Positions 25,849-35,659 of a DNA stretch of 64,000 nt are shown one piece after another. The stretch is from a virus. The DNA lies in IMG/VR virus record IMGVR_UViG_3300024507_000369, positions 1 to 64,000 of that record, one strand, 5' to 3'. The notes under the pieces were generated by a model. It searched no databases. It saw only the letters and a list, made by a program, of their open reading frames with translations, and had not been told where the DNA came from. The number at the start of each line of letters is the position of its first letter. Position 1 is the first letter of the stretch. Made by a program: the position numbers and the translations under genes.

Positions 25849-28350
25849 TCATGCTAAAGCAATAACTCTTAAATCTTTAACTCTAGGTGGATATGCTTGA
25901 TTTGTTGAAGTTCCAACAAATTTAATACCAAAATATCTAAATGGTGGAAGATTATCAATTGTGAATTCATACTCCCTAAAGTCTAAAATATCACCATCAA
26001 ATCCAATGACATCTGTTTTTGATACCATTTTATCTGGAGATCCATCATTGTTTGCTAAATTAATAATTTCTCCAGTTGAAGTTAAGTTTTTATATCCTGG
26101 GAATGGATAATAAATCATCTCCGAGTTTGGATCATCTGTAATTGAATAAAAACATCTGATATCATTTTGGGTATTAATATAAGCATTCATATAAACTTTA
26201 ATAGATGATGCCGGAGTCTCTAGTGATATTGGTTTAGTTGCATAAACAAATGATGATGGATCTCCTTCTAAAGTTGATGTTCTATTGTCAGTTATATAGT
26301 TTGATATTGGATTATTTACTCTGTTTGAAATAAACATCACAGCAACTCTATCCAAATCAATCACTGGAGAAATATATGCATTTGTTGTGGATAGATTTAA
26401 GTTAAGAGTGAATGATTTGTTTGCTGGTAAATTTGTAAGTTTTGAAGATTCATTTACTTTTGAAGAAACGACTCTTGGGGTTGAAAAATAATTAGTCGCA
26501 TTCAAGTTAATTTGCTCAAAACCTTGATCTATGAATGAAATTTCATTTCCACCTATGCTACTTCCTGAAACTGATCTGATTGATGCATTGACATTAGTTC
26601 CTCTTAATGTCATAGTTTGAACTATTGGTTTTGCAAGTTCAAAAGGAATATTTTGTGTGGCGTTTATAGAACTTCCGCCAGTTGATTTAGTTTCATTTAA
26701 AAATAGTTTTGGATGTCCCGTGGATGTAGATCTATTCGTCATTGTAGAATTTTGATCGGACATATCAAGTTTTATATGATAGTAATCCAAATCAAGTGGA
26801 TTAGAAACAGTGGCGTTCGATAAATCATGAGTTTTGTTAATTCTTCTTAAAGAAACTCCAGACAACTCATACTTATAAATTAAACTCCCTGCATCATGAA
26901 TAAATGATTTAGTTTGATCAACACCCCTTGTAATTCCTGTTAATTTTGGTGGAGATGTTGTCGAATTTACGCCTGTATAAGAAATAATTTCATCTTCAAT
27001 TTTAATATATCCTGGATTCGTAGCTCCTACCGATACATTTTCAAAAGTTTGAAAGTTTGCGATTGTTACACTTTCTACTTGAATATCATCATTTGATGTT
27101 GCTGAATAATTTGCAAATAATTTAGTTGGTTTTAAGTCTGATACTACATTTGAAACGGCAACCAAATTATTTGCAGAGTTCATTCCATGATTCTTATGAT
27201 TAACTTTTAAATGTAGTCCATCAGATAAAGTTATTATACCATCTGTGGGTATAGTAACATTTCCACCAGTTCCATTTAAATCAGTAGTAATTCCTAAATT
27301 ATTAATAAATCTAATAGTTTTTCCTATTCCGGTTAAATATTCTCCTTGCACTTGATCTATTATTAATTCATTTACGCCAGAAATTTGAGATACCGACAAT
27401 CTTAAATTTCTACCTAAGTTTTTAGATCCAATAGTAGTAATACCAAGAACATCTCCAACAGAATAACCAGTTCCTCCATTTGAAATTGTTGCTGCGACAG
27501 CAACACCATTGGATATTGTTATATCTGCTGCGGCATCTCTTCCAGAACCTGTTATACTATTCAATGAAACATTTGTAAAAAGATAACTGCCTGATGATGG
27601 AGTATAACCTATACCAGAATTAATAATTCCTAAAGTGCTAAATGCAGAACCAGCTGATCCAACAAAATTGCCAGTTGCATTGCTATTTTGTTGAATTATC
27701 GTATTACCTGGAGATGGTAGTTTTGAATCTGCAATAGTTGTTCCTATACCTACTTTAATTTTTTTAGATGCAATTTCTAAAGAATCCTTGACTAAAGTTG
27801 CAACCTGACCATTTCCAACACTTAGATCTGGATTATAGAAATTTATATTTCCACTTCCAACGAAATTTGCTCTGTATAATTTAAACTTTAAATCTTCCAA
27901 TTGGCTTGGAGTCCAAGTAGATCCATTTTGCGATTTAAATAAAGATCCACTCAGAGGTTGCTTCGAAACTAGTACTTGTTGATCTTCTGTAAGATTTGAA
28001 GTACTAACTTCAACTTCTGATAATCTAGCAATCCATACATTATATACACTAGAATTTGAAAGTATGGCTAAAGCATGAAATTGTTTTCCCGCCAAATAAA
28101 TTGGCGAATCAAATGTAACTCTAGTTGGAACTGATGCGTCCGCAGAAATGTTTACATTTTTTGGATCAATAACAACCTCTCCAAATGGATAAACTTCATT
28201 TGTAGGTACACCCAACTGCATTGGTCTCAATTGAACTGTAACTGGAAGTTCCGCATCTCTGGAGTAAAAATATAAATCAACAGAAGTTACAAAAATACCG
28301 CTGTCAGGTTCTACATAAAAAGATTGTGCTAAAGGATCTATTATTTTCAT
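25849..28350 (-). CDS. Tail/baseplate structural protein (833 residues)
   Basis: Starts MKIIDPLAQSFYVEPDSGIF. The N-terminal ~150 residues (ELPVTVQLRPMQLGVPTNEV, VTFDSPIYLAGKQFHALAIL) look like a lectin-like or carbohydrate-binding beta-sandwich. The middle has GIGYTPSSG and GGTGYSVGD repeats and an IEDEIISYTGV...RGVDQT module; the C-terminus ends FGIKFVGTSTNQAYPPRVKD. It lies in the place of T4 genes 9-12, so is probably a fibre or fibre-attachment component. Confidence 0.8.
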   Translation of the reverse strand: MKIIDPLAQSFYVEPDSGIFVTSVDLYFYSRDAELPVTVQLRPMQLGVPTNEVYPFGEVVIDPKNVNISADASVPTRVTFDSPIYLAGKQFHALAILSNSSVYNVWIARLSEVEVSTSNLTEDQQVLVSKQPLSGSLFKSQNGSTWTPSQLEDLKFKLYRANFVGSGNINFYNPDLSVGNGQVATLVKDSLEIASKKIKVGIGTTIADSKLPSPGNTIIQQNSNATGNFVGSAGSAFSTLGIINSGIGYTPSSGSYLFTNVSLNSITGSGRDAAADITISNGVAVAATISNGGTGYSVGDVLGITTIGSKNLGRNLRLSVSQISGVNELIIDQVQGEYLTGIGKTIRFINNLGITTDLNGTGGNVTIPTDGIITLSDGLHLKVNHKNHGMNSANNLVAVSNVVSDLKPTKLFANYSATSNDDIQVESVTIANFQTFENVSVGATNPGYIKIEDEIISYTGVNSTTSPPKLTGITRGVDQTKSFIHDAGSLIYKYELSGVSLRRINKTHDLSNATVSNPLDLDYYHIKLDMSDQNSTMTNRSTSTGHPKLFLNETKSTGGSSINATQNIPFELAKPIVQTMTLRGTNVNASIRSVSGSSIGGNEISFIDQGFEQINLNATNYFSTPRVVSSKVNESSKLTNLPANKSFTLNLNLSTTNAYISPVIDLDRVAVMFISNRVNNPISNYITDNRTSTLEGDPSSFVYATKPISLETPASSIKVYMNAYINTQNDIRCFYSITDDPNSEMIYYPFPGYKNLTSTGEIINLANNDGSPDKMVSKTDVIGFDGDILDFREYEFTIDNLPPFRYFGIKFVGTSTNQAYPPRVKDLRVIALA

Positions 28351-28389
28351 TTTAATTGTTAATTGTTGGACGATAACTCCACTATGATA

Positions 28390-28397
28390 TATTTATT
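28390..28397 (-). promoter_or_regulatory. Late promoter octamer (AATAAATA)
   Basis: AATAAATA on the minus strand, 40 bp before the 833-residue gene in the 62-bp intergenic gap. Confidence 0.6.
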
Positions 28398-28412
28398 TCT
28401 CATTTTACTTAG

Positions 28413-31400
28413 TTATTTTTTACCTTTTTTCTTATTATTTACTGGTGAAACTGTGATTGCGTTTGGTATTACAGTGGTAAGACCGTTTGGACCTGTTACT
28501 CTTACATCTCTTACAAAATCTTTTTGTATTTGCTTAGCTGGTTGTCCTAATGATGGACTATTTTGTGTTGTAGGAATCATGCCTTTTGCTTGATTACTTT
28601 CTTTTAGTTGAGTAGATAATGCTGCATAATTTTTATCGGTTGGAGTAACTTTTGCACCTTGTGCATTAAACGCTTGTTCTGCTTTATTGGCACCAATTTT
28701 CTTCTTGAGTTCTCCATAAGTAACTTCTTTACCATTATATTTAATTGTTGTTAGAGGAACCGAATAATATGGTTGATTGCTACCTTGAAGTTTCTTACCA
28801 AAAAGACCTGCTACAAATTTATCCCCACCAATACCACGCTGACCATATACTAATCCACCTGCATTTACATTTAAGAATTTGATACCAGCAGTTGATTTTG
28901 GTTCAACAGGTTTCACTGGACCTGGATCTGTCGTTGGTCCTGGAATATCATCGAGTGGTGGTGGTTGTGTCGTTGGTCCTGGATCAGGTGTCCACGATGG
29001 AGTGGGTTGATTATCAATTGGCGATGGGAACACCGGTGTTGGTGTTGGTTGTGGTTGTGGTTGAGGTTCTGGTTGTGGTTGTGGTTGTGGTTCTGGTAAA
29101 GTATTTCCAACAATAGTTGTTGCGACCACTGCAACCGGTCCAGTAGAAACCTCAGATCTACTTTCTATTATGGTTTGAGTTTCAGTTCTAGCAGTTCTGA
29201 CAGATAATATATTTTCTTGTACCCTATTAATTTTACCTTCAGAATAAAATCTTTCTTCCGCACTTGTAATTGTAGAATCAATTAAAGAATTAGTTGAGCT
29301 ACTTGTTATTCTGAAAAGTTTTGTGCCTGTTTGGAAACTTGGATTTCCGAAAACATTTGGATTTGGGATAAAGAAAGATCCTATTATTACACCATTGACA
29401 TCAGTAATTAATCTAATATTCGTTATTACTGCTTCTGCGCCACTTGTATTTCCTCTAAGTCTCATTCCAGTTTGAATAAATCCAAAGAAATCGCCAAGAG
29501 CTTGTTGTGAAAGACTAAAGGTATCAATATTTAAAATCGTTGAAGTTGATGAATAATTTGTTGGAATGTCTTGTACTGAGTTATATGGATCTTTTGTAAA
29601 GATTTCTGTTGGTGAATTGTAAGGTCCATATTTATGATTTGAATTTGCCACTCTAAAAGTAATCTTTGGTGTAGAAGATTGAACTCCTAAAATCTCAGCT
29701 CCATCACTAACAACACCCTGTACAGTTTCACCCACTTGGAATGTTCCTGAAACCATGCTAATTTCTAATAGTTTTGGAACTATAAATTTATTAACATCAA
29801 GACCACTAAAGAATGTGTAAACTCTTGTTAGTGGTTTTAATCTCTTGGCAACAAATTCAATATTCCTAGACCTCATGAAAGGACTTATATCAGAACTTAG
29901 AACAGTATCACCTAAAGAAACATACTTAGTATCTTCTTTAGTAATTTTTCTAATACCACTTCTTGTACTTGTGCCAGTTTTAGTTATTGTCTCTAAATCT
30001 TCTTTAATGATGTAATATCCAACATTAACTGTTCTTGAATCTTTTGCTGTAGTTGAACCTGTCCAGACAGTTTCCCAAGATCCCCAAGTTACTGGTCCAA
30101 ATCCAGTTTGTTTATCTAATTCTGAAGCAGTAATTTGAGATTCTGACTGAATATAATTTGTTGCCACTTCTGTTGAATTTGCAACAAGTCTTACGACATC
30201 AACCCAAACATCTGAAGATGGGGCAAGATTGATTGTTCCGCCATAATAACCAACTCTGTATGGAGCAACACTTTCTACTCTAGTTGCATATGGTTGATTT
30301 ATTTCTTCCACTTCCAAATAATCTAAGGTAATTATATCATTTGTTTTTTTGATGTTAGTTCCTATTAAGTCTGTAACATACCTAGAATCTACTTGAGAAT
30401 TTGAAGTTACACCTAATCCAATAAGAGAATTTGACCCTAAAACTAAATCAACTAATGTATTATATGGTGAAGGTCTTAGTTCCGAGTTAGCAACATCAAT
30501 ACTGTTCTTTACTATTGTTACTTTTTTCTGTGAAGATGTTGTAGAAAAGTCATCAACAAAAAATCCAGATTTAAAACGATTTAAACCATTGACATCTCTA
30601 ATAAAAAGATTTGAAGTATCTGTTTCTAATAAAGAAAGTGAAGTATAATACTCTAAATTTTTAATTCTATTCTCAAGAGAATAGATATCTTTCATTCTAT
30701 ATCTCTTGTGTTCGGCAAGATTTAGACTTGCATCGTTTATGTCGCACAAATATGCTGGTAATGTAATAGTTGCTATATCTAAAGCATCTTCAATTCCAAT
30801 TGGTGGTTGTGGATTATCTGCAGGTTCCCCTTTATTTAACTGGAATATTCCATCTTTAGTTAAATAAATTTTATCTACTCTTGGTAAATAATAAGAATAA
30901 TTTAATAAAATAGATTCATCGGAAGCCAAAACATTAGATGCAGAATTTCCACTAGAAGTAAAACTTCTAGATCTAAATTCAAATGGAGATAATGAAGATG
31001 TTGTAACTGTAAATTCAGAAACTCTTGGTCTAATATCTAAAATATCACTATTCCTAATACCATTGACGGAAGGTATGTCACAATAATCAAATTGGTTATA
31101 AGAATTTGCAGTTGTTATATTGCCATCATCAGAAGACAAAAAACTTGCAGACTCAAATACAATTTTTAATTTTCTAATTGGTTCTTTTGCTGCAGATTTT
31201 CTAGTTATTCTAGAATAATCATATATCGTGTTTCTTTGACCATTATCAAAAATATAATTTGTGGTGACATTATTATCACCTGCATCAGAAGAAGTTATAA
31301 CTGCTGTTATTCCGGATTCTTTGAAAGTGATTGTTTCGTCAATTCTGAATCTATTAGAATTTCTAGAGATATATGATATTTTTATTGAATTTAATTTTTC

Positions 31401-34067
31401 TGCATAAACACCAACAGCACCACTTATAGATCCAACAAATTCTTCTCCAATTAATAAATCATCTGTCTTATTAGTTGGGCCCTCGATAGTTGTTAATGTT
31501 AAATTTGGTAGTTCTGGTTCTGAAGTATCATTAGATTCGTATATTCCGTATAATTTAGTTACATCAGGTTCTAATAAACAAATATCCTCATCCTGAACTC
31601 TTGTTCCATATGGATAAGTTCCATATGTTAAACCATCATTGTTTGTAGTTGCTCCAACTCCAGAATATTGATATTTTGACTTGTCTACAATAATTGTTTT
31701 AATTCTATTTTTATTTTTAACTTTCGATTTAATATCAATTTTTCTTAAAGTACCTATTAGTCTTCCGGTGCCAGAACTTGTTTGGAGCCCATTTATTGTC
31801 AATTCTCTTCCACCATTACCAAAGACAAGTTTATCTGAGCTTAAACTTTCAGTTAATCCAGAATCTGTAATTAAAACATATCTTTCTTCATCAAATGGTA
31901 AGAAAGTTTCATCTGATTCTGCAGATACTGTGTTTGTTGAATTTGATGTAATTGTCACATTATATTGATTTCTCACCGTCAATGAAGATTCGGTTAAATC
32001 TACGGAAGCAACATTTCTATTTGGTAATGTTGTATATAAATTATTATCTAAAGAAGATTGGAAATTAGAATATAATATTCTAAAATCACTTGGATTTATA
32101 TCTGAAGTCGGTAAACCACCATCACAGACTCCACTGACAGTAGTAACGCCAGATATTGTAATAGAACTTTGAGATACTGAATTAATTTTTGCAAAAGTAT
32201 TTACAGAAAGTCCTGGATTTGAAAAAGCTACAATGTTTCCTACTGTAGCAATTCCAGTAAAAATATAATTAGATGATGTTACCGTGCTTATTCCACCACC
32301 AGTAGCAGTAATTTTAACTTGACCAACATCTGAGATTGTAGATAATTTTATATCAGATGTGAATGTAGATCCGCTTCCAACAATACCATAAAGGGATTTA
32401 ACATCATTTGTTGAATATGCCGTGATTGCTGTAGAAACTCTAGTATTTTCTATACCATCAAAAATTAATCTTTCACCAATTACAAAAGTACCTTTTGTAT
32501 TATATGCGGTGATAATTCCCGAATTAGATGCGTCATATCTTAAAAATCCAACAGCACCACTAGACTTACCCTTAATATAAGTGGGTGTAGTTAAACTAAT
32601 AGGTTCATTTAATGAAATTTCTGTATAAGTTTGTATATCATACAAAGAAATATCCCATTCATTAGAATCTGGTTGAGAAGTATTATATGATCCAGATTCT
32701 AATGCAAAATCATAAACTCTTGCAAGACCTATTTCTTTTCCCGAAGAGTTGGTTTGATTTGTCCCTACTCTAGAATCTCTTAAACTTACAGTATAAGATG
32801 TTGATATTCCTAGAGATGGTGATCCATAGACTCTATTTAAAGTATATGTTGGACCTGTTACATAATTTACGCTTTGATTTTGTAATAGTTTTGTTGTTCT
32901 TGGTTTTTCAAAATCCAAATATGTTGTTCCTACAACATCTATCTCATATCCACTCACAAATGCTTTAAGTGGAGAAATTATATAAGTACCTAAATCATCA
33001 GAAGCTTTGTTATTATTATATGTTACTTGATTATCTTTAAATACGCCACCATTTCCCTTTAAATCATCTAAAGTTTCTTTAACGGAGAGAGATGGGGATT
33101 TTACATAATAATTTCCAGATTCATCATAAGTTCTTCTTGCAAATTCTTTTTCAAGAATATTATAATCTGGATTATTAATTTGTTTTTGTATTATACCATT
33201 TCTAACTTCTAAAAGTTGAACAAAGTTTGGAGTAGCTTCTGGATTTTCTACATTTAAAGGAATTTTTGAAAGTATTGCTTGAATTGATAATCGATCTGCT
33301 CCAGGTGCAGCGTAATTTGAAAATCCTTGGGCATTATCATTTAAATCAATATCATCATCGGGAGTTATAATACTCTCAAATATTTCTAGTCCAACTCTAT
33401 AGCTTGGATAATTTGAATATTGATCTAATAAAATAGTTTGATCATCTACAGTAACAAAATGACCTCTAAGGTAGTAAACACCTTCGGAAATATTTACTGC
33501 TGATCCTATTGAGTTTGGATTTGATAAAATTGTAGCGGCAAATCCTTCATTTTGTTGAATTATTACATTTTTATCTCCAAAAATAGTGCTTTGCTCTGAT
33601 ATCCCATCTTCCACCAGCAAAACTTCATTCGAACCAAATCCTTGATAACTATTTGATAGTAGATCTGAATTTAAAAAATTAACATATAAAGTGTTATTAT
33701 TTCTTTCCGAATTAGAAAAATCTAAAACACCAACAACTACAGCTCTAACTCCACTATTTACGCCACGAATTGTCTTCCCTATCAAATAAGGAAGATATTC
33801 TATTACATTAATACCAAGATAACTTTCTTGAATTTCTACTGCATAATAGTTGTCAATATAATTAATATTTCCGGGAATTACAATAGATCCTTCTTTGAAA
33901 AAATGATTTCCAAATTTTTCAATTTGATTTTGTAATAATGATTGAAGAGTGGTTAATTCTCTAGCTTGAACTGGATAACCGGGTTTAAATAAAACTTTAT
34001 AATATTGACTTTCTGGGTCAAAGTCATCAAAATATGGAGAAACATTAAGGTTGGTTTGCTGTGGCAT
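28413..34067 (-). CDS. DUF4815-type baseplate/fibre protein (1884 residues)
   Basis: N-terminus LNVSPYFDDFDPESQYYKVL, FKPGYPVQARELTTLQSLLQ and NQIEKFGNHFFKEGSIVIPG matches the DUF4815 pattern of myovirus baseplate proteins. GTFVIGERL and GTFQVGETVQG modules occur in the middle. Near residues 1645-1715 is a Pro/Gln/Thr-rich hinge (PQPQPQPEPQPQPQPTPTP), then a ~190-residue basic C-terminal domain ending NNKKKGKK. By position it stands where T4 has gp9 and gp10. Likely a peripheral baseplate scaffold holding fibres. Confidence 0.85.
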   Translation of the reverse strand: MPQQTNLNVSPYFDDFDPESQYYKVLFKPGYPVQARELTTLQSLLQNQIEKFGNHFFKEGSIVIPGNINYIDNYYAVEIQESYLGINVIEYLPYLIGKTIRGVNSGVRAVVVGVLDFSNSERNNNTLYVNFLNSDLLSNSYQGFGSNEVLLVEDGISEQSTIFGDKNVIIQQNEGFAATILSNPNSIGSAVNISEGVYYLRGHFVTVDDQTILLDQYSNYPSYRVGLEIFESIITPDDDIDLNDNAQGFSNYAAPGADRLSIQAILSKIPLNVENPEATPNFVQLLEVRNGIIQKQINNPDYNILEKEFARRTYDESGNYYVKSPSLSVKETLDDLKGNGGVFKDNQVTYNNNKASDDLGTYIISPLKAFVSGYEIDVVGTTYLDFEKPRTTKLLQNQSVNYVTGPTYTLNRVYGSPSLGISTSYTVSLRDSRVGTNQTNSSGKEIGLARVYDFALESGSYNTSQPDSNEWDISLYDIQTYTEISLNEPISLTTPTYIKGKSSGAVGFLRYDASNSGIITAYNTKGTFVIGERLIFDGIENTRVSTAITAYSTNDVKSLYGIVGSGSTFTSDIKLSTISDVGQVKITATGGGISTVTSSNYIFTGIATVGNIVAFSNPGLSVNTFAKINSVSQSSITISGVTTVSGVCDGGLPTSDINPSDFRILYSNFQSSLDNNLYTTLPNRNVASVDLTESSLTVRNQYNVTITSNSTNTVSAESDETFLPFDEERYVLITDSGLTESLSSDKLVFGNGGRELTINGLQTSSGTGRLIGTLRKIDIKSKVKNKNRIKTIIVDKSKYQYSGVGATTNNDGLTYGTYPYGTRVQDEDICLLEPDVTKLYGIYESNDTSEPELPNLTLTTIEGPTNKTDDLLIGEEFVGSISGAVGVYAEKLNSIKISYISRNSNRFRIDETITFKESGITAVITSSDAGDNNVTTNYIFDNGQRNTIYDYSRITRKSAAKEPIRKLKIVFESASFLSSDDGNITTANSYNQFDYCDIPSVNGIRNSDILDIRPRVSEFTVTTSSLSPFEFRSRSFTSSGNSASNVLASDESILLNYSYYLPRVDKIYLTKDGIFQLNKGEPADNPQPPIGIEDALDIATITLPAYLCDINDASLNLAEHKRYRMKDIYSLENRIKNLEYYTSLSLLETDTSNLFIRDVNGLNRFKSGFFVDDFSTTSSQKKVTIVKNSIDVANSELRPSPYNTLVDLVLGSNSLIGLGVTSNSQVDSRYVTDLIGTNIKKTNDIITLDYLEVEEINQPYATRVESVAPYRVGYYGGTINLAPSSDVWVDVVRLVANSTEVATNYIQSESQITASELDKQTGFGPVTWGSWETVWTGSTTAKDSRTVNVGYYIIKEDLETITKTGTSTRSGIRKITKEDTKYVSLGDTVLSSDISPFMRSRNIEFVAKRLKPLTRVYTFFSGLDVNKFIVPKLLEISMVSGTFQVGETVQGVVSDGAEILGVQSSTPKITFRVANSNHKYGPYNSPTEIFTKDPYNSVQDIPTNYSSTSTILNIDTFSLSQQALGDFFGFIQTGMRLRGNTSGAEAVITNIRLITDVNGVIIGSFFIPNPNVFGNPSFQTGTKLFRITSSSTNSLIDSTITSAEERFYSEGKINRVQENILSVRTARTETQTIIESRSEVSTGPVAVVATTIVGNTLPEPQPQPQPEPQPQPQPTPTPVFPSPIDNQPTPSWTPDPGPTTQPPPLDDIPGPTTDPGPVKPVEPKSTAGIKFLNVNAGGLVYGQRGIGGDKFVAGLFGKKLQGSNQPYYSVPLTTIKYNGKEVTYGELKKKIGANKAEQAFNAQGAKVTPTDKNYAALSTQLKESNQAKGMIPTTQNSPSLGQPAKQIQKDFVRDVRVTGPNGLTTVIPNAITVSPVNNKKKGKK

Positions 34068-34073
34068 GATTCT

Positions 34074-35630
34074 TTAGAATTGCAAAATGACTTTGATATC
34101 TTCTTTTTGATTTGATGACCTAGTTATAGAAGGTCTGTTATCAACATATATAATGTTTCCAGAATATTTTTTTACTTCTGGATCAGAAACACCATTAATA
34201 AATGTTTGACCGACATAATACTTTCTATTATTTATTGTAGTAGATACACCAGTAAATGAAGTATCAATTCCTAATCCACTTATACCTGAGGAATTAATGG
34301 TCAAAGATCCACCTGTGCTTGGAGATGATGTAAACCTATGCATTTTAAATCCATAAATTGAATTTGGGTTTTTTGTACCATCACTATTAAATCCAACTAA
34401 AGTTCTATCCTGCCAATATTTTAAAACACCAGTATTTTTATCATAAGAAACAACTCTACCTACAGCTGTAGATCCTATTCCTATTGTTTGAGTGATAACG
34501 CTATCGTAAATAAAATTCGCAGTACTATAAGCGATTCCAACAAGTTTTAATGCAGATAAAGCACTAGATTTGTCTTTATTTAAAATTTGATTTGATCCAA
34601 ACGCTAACGGATTTTCTACTATTCCAACCCTTGCAATTTGATTACCAACAATAAAATCTGGATTTTCTAAATCATTTTCTATTCTAGAATATACTAAAAC
34701 TCTATACGCACCCAATTCTCTATAAATGTCGTATCCATGGCCATTTTGGGGAGGAATAATGACATCAAAAACTGGAGGTGTTGATCCAGCGGGAACTCCT
34801 CCGGCAGATAAATTTACAGTTCCATATGAGTATCCAGAACCGCCATTTGTAATAATAGCGGATTGTACTCTAGAGTCGCTATTAATCACTATGGTACATT
34901 CTGCTCCAGTTCCATCTCCATTTATAGGAACCCTAGTGTATGTTCTTCCTGCAGTACCAATTCCAGTTCCTCTATTAGTAACTGTTACAATTTTAATTTG
35001 ACCGCTCACTTCCGCGTTATTTCTAACTGCAGAATAATCGCTGTTTGTCTCCCAATCAGAGGGAACTGGAATAAAATTAGTAGATTCAAACTTCACTAAT
35101 TCATTCGGTTTAATAGTATATAAGTATTTCCAGATGTAACCATCTTCACTATCGCCAGCAGATCTTGGCTCTAAATCAGTAAAAGTTGGTTCGTCTAAAG
35201 AAGGTTTTCCTTTTGGATTTTCTGGGTCAACACCATTATAAAGACATATATAAACTCTATAATCACTATTAACTACATAAAAATTTGATGCATATAAACT
35301 AGTTGCATTTGAAGGTACTGATAAATTTGTTCTACTAATATCATGTCTATACATATCATAGACAGTTCCAGAACTCCAAGTAATTTTTCTTATTACCTGT
35401 CTGACATCACCCGGCAAAATCTTTTTTAATGCAATTATAGTGTCCCAATAATCATTTTCCTGATCAAAATTATCTTTTGGCGATGGTGGAACAGAGTCCC
35501 AATTAGAATCATAATTTGTTGCATTCGGTAAACCTACAAAAGTATAATAACCGTTTGCAGAAGAAGTTGCTGCCGCAACAAAGTTTTTTGCGTTTAATAT
35601 TCTAATTTGATCAGTTATAATTGCAGACAT
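34074..35630 (-). CDS. 8: Baseplate wedge gp8
   Basis: 518 residues (T4: 334). SAIITDQIRILNAKNFVAAA at the start, then VSDEP-like wedge features WDTIIALKKILPGDVRQVIR, and EDGYIWKYLYTIKPNELVKF are typical of cyanophage gp8. One GGSGYSYG repeat and a long C-terminal extension add to the T4 size. Part of the wedge with gp6, gp7 and gp53. A double late octamer lies upstream. Confidence 0.93.
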   Translation of the reverse strand: MSAIITDQIRILNAKNFVAAATSSANGYYTFVGLPNATNYDSNWDSVPPSPKDNFDQENDYWDTIIALKKILPGDVRQVIRKITWSSGTVYDMYRHDISRTNLSVPSNATSLYASNFYVVNSDYRVYICLYNGVDPENPKGKPSLDEPTFTDLEPRSAGDSEDGYIWKYLYTIKPNELVKFESTNFIPVPSDWETNSDYSAVRNNAEVSGQIKIVTVTNRGTGIGTAGRTYTRVPINGDGTGAECTIVINSDSRVQSAIITNGGSGYSYGTVNLSAGGVPAGSTPPVFDVIIPPQNGHGYDIYRELGAYRVLVYSRIENDLENPDFIVGNQIARVGIVENPLAFGSNQILNKDKSSALSALKLVGIAYSTANFIYDSVITQTIGIGSTAVGRVVSYDKNTGVLKYWQDRTLVGFNSDGTKNPNSIYGFKMHRFTSSPSTGGSLTINSSGISGLGIDTSFTGVSTTINNRKYYVGQTFINGVSDPEVKKYSGNIIYVDNRPSITRSSNQKEDIKVILQF

Positions 35631-35643
35631 TTTGCCGTTTTTT

Positions 35644-35655
35644 TATTTATTTATG
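35644..35655 (-). promoter_or_regulatory. Overlapping late promoter octamers for gp8
   Basis: CATAAATA (35648-35655) and AATAAATA (35644-35651) overlap on the minus strand 13-17 bp before the gp8 ATG. Confidence 0.6.
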
Positions 35656-35659
35656 AATA

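Noticed and set aside
28892-29134. ORFs of Val/Leu or His/Asn/Gln repeats on both strands
   Set aside because: Frame shadows of the PQ-repeat DNA in the 1884-residue gene.
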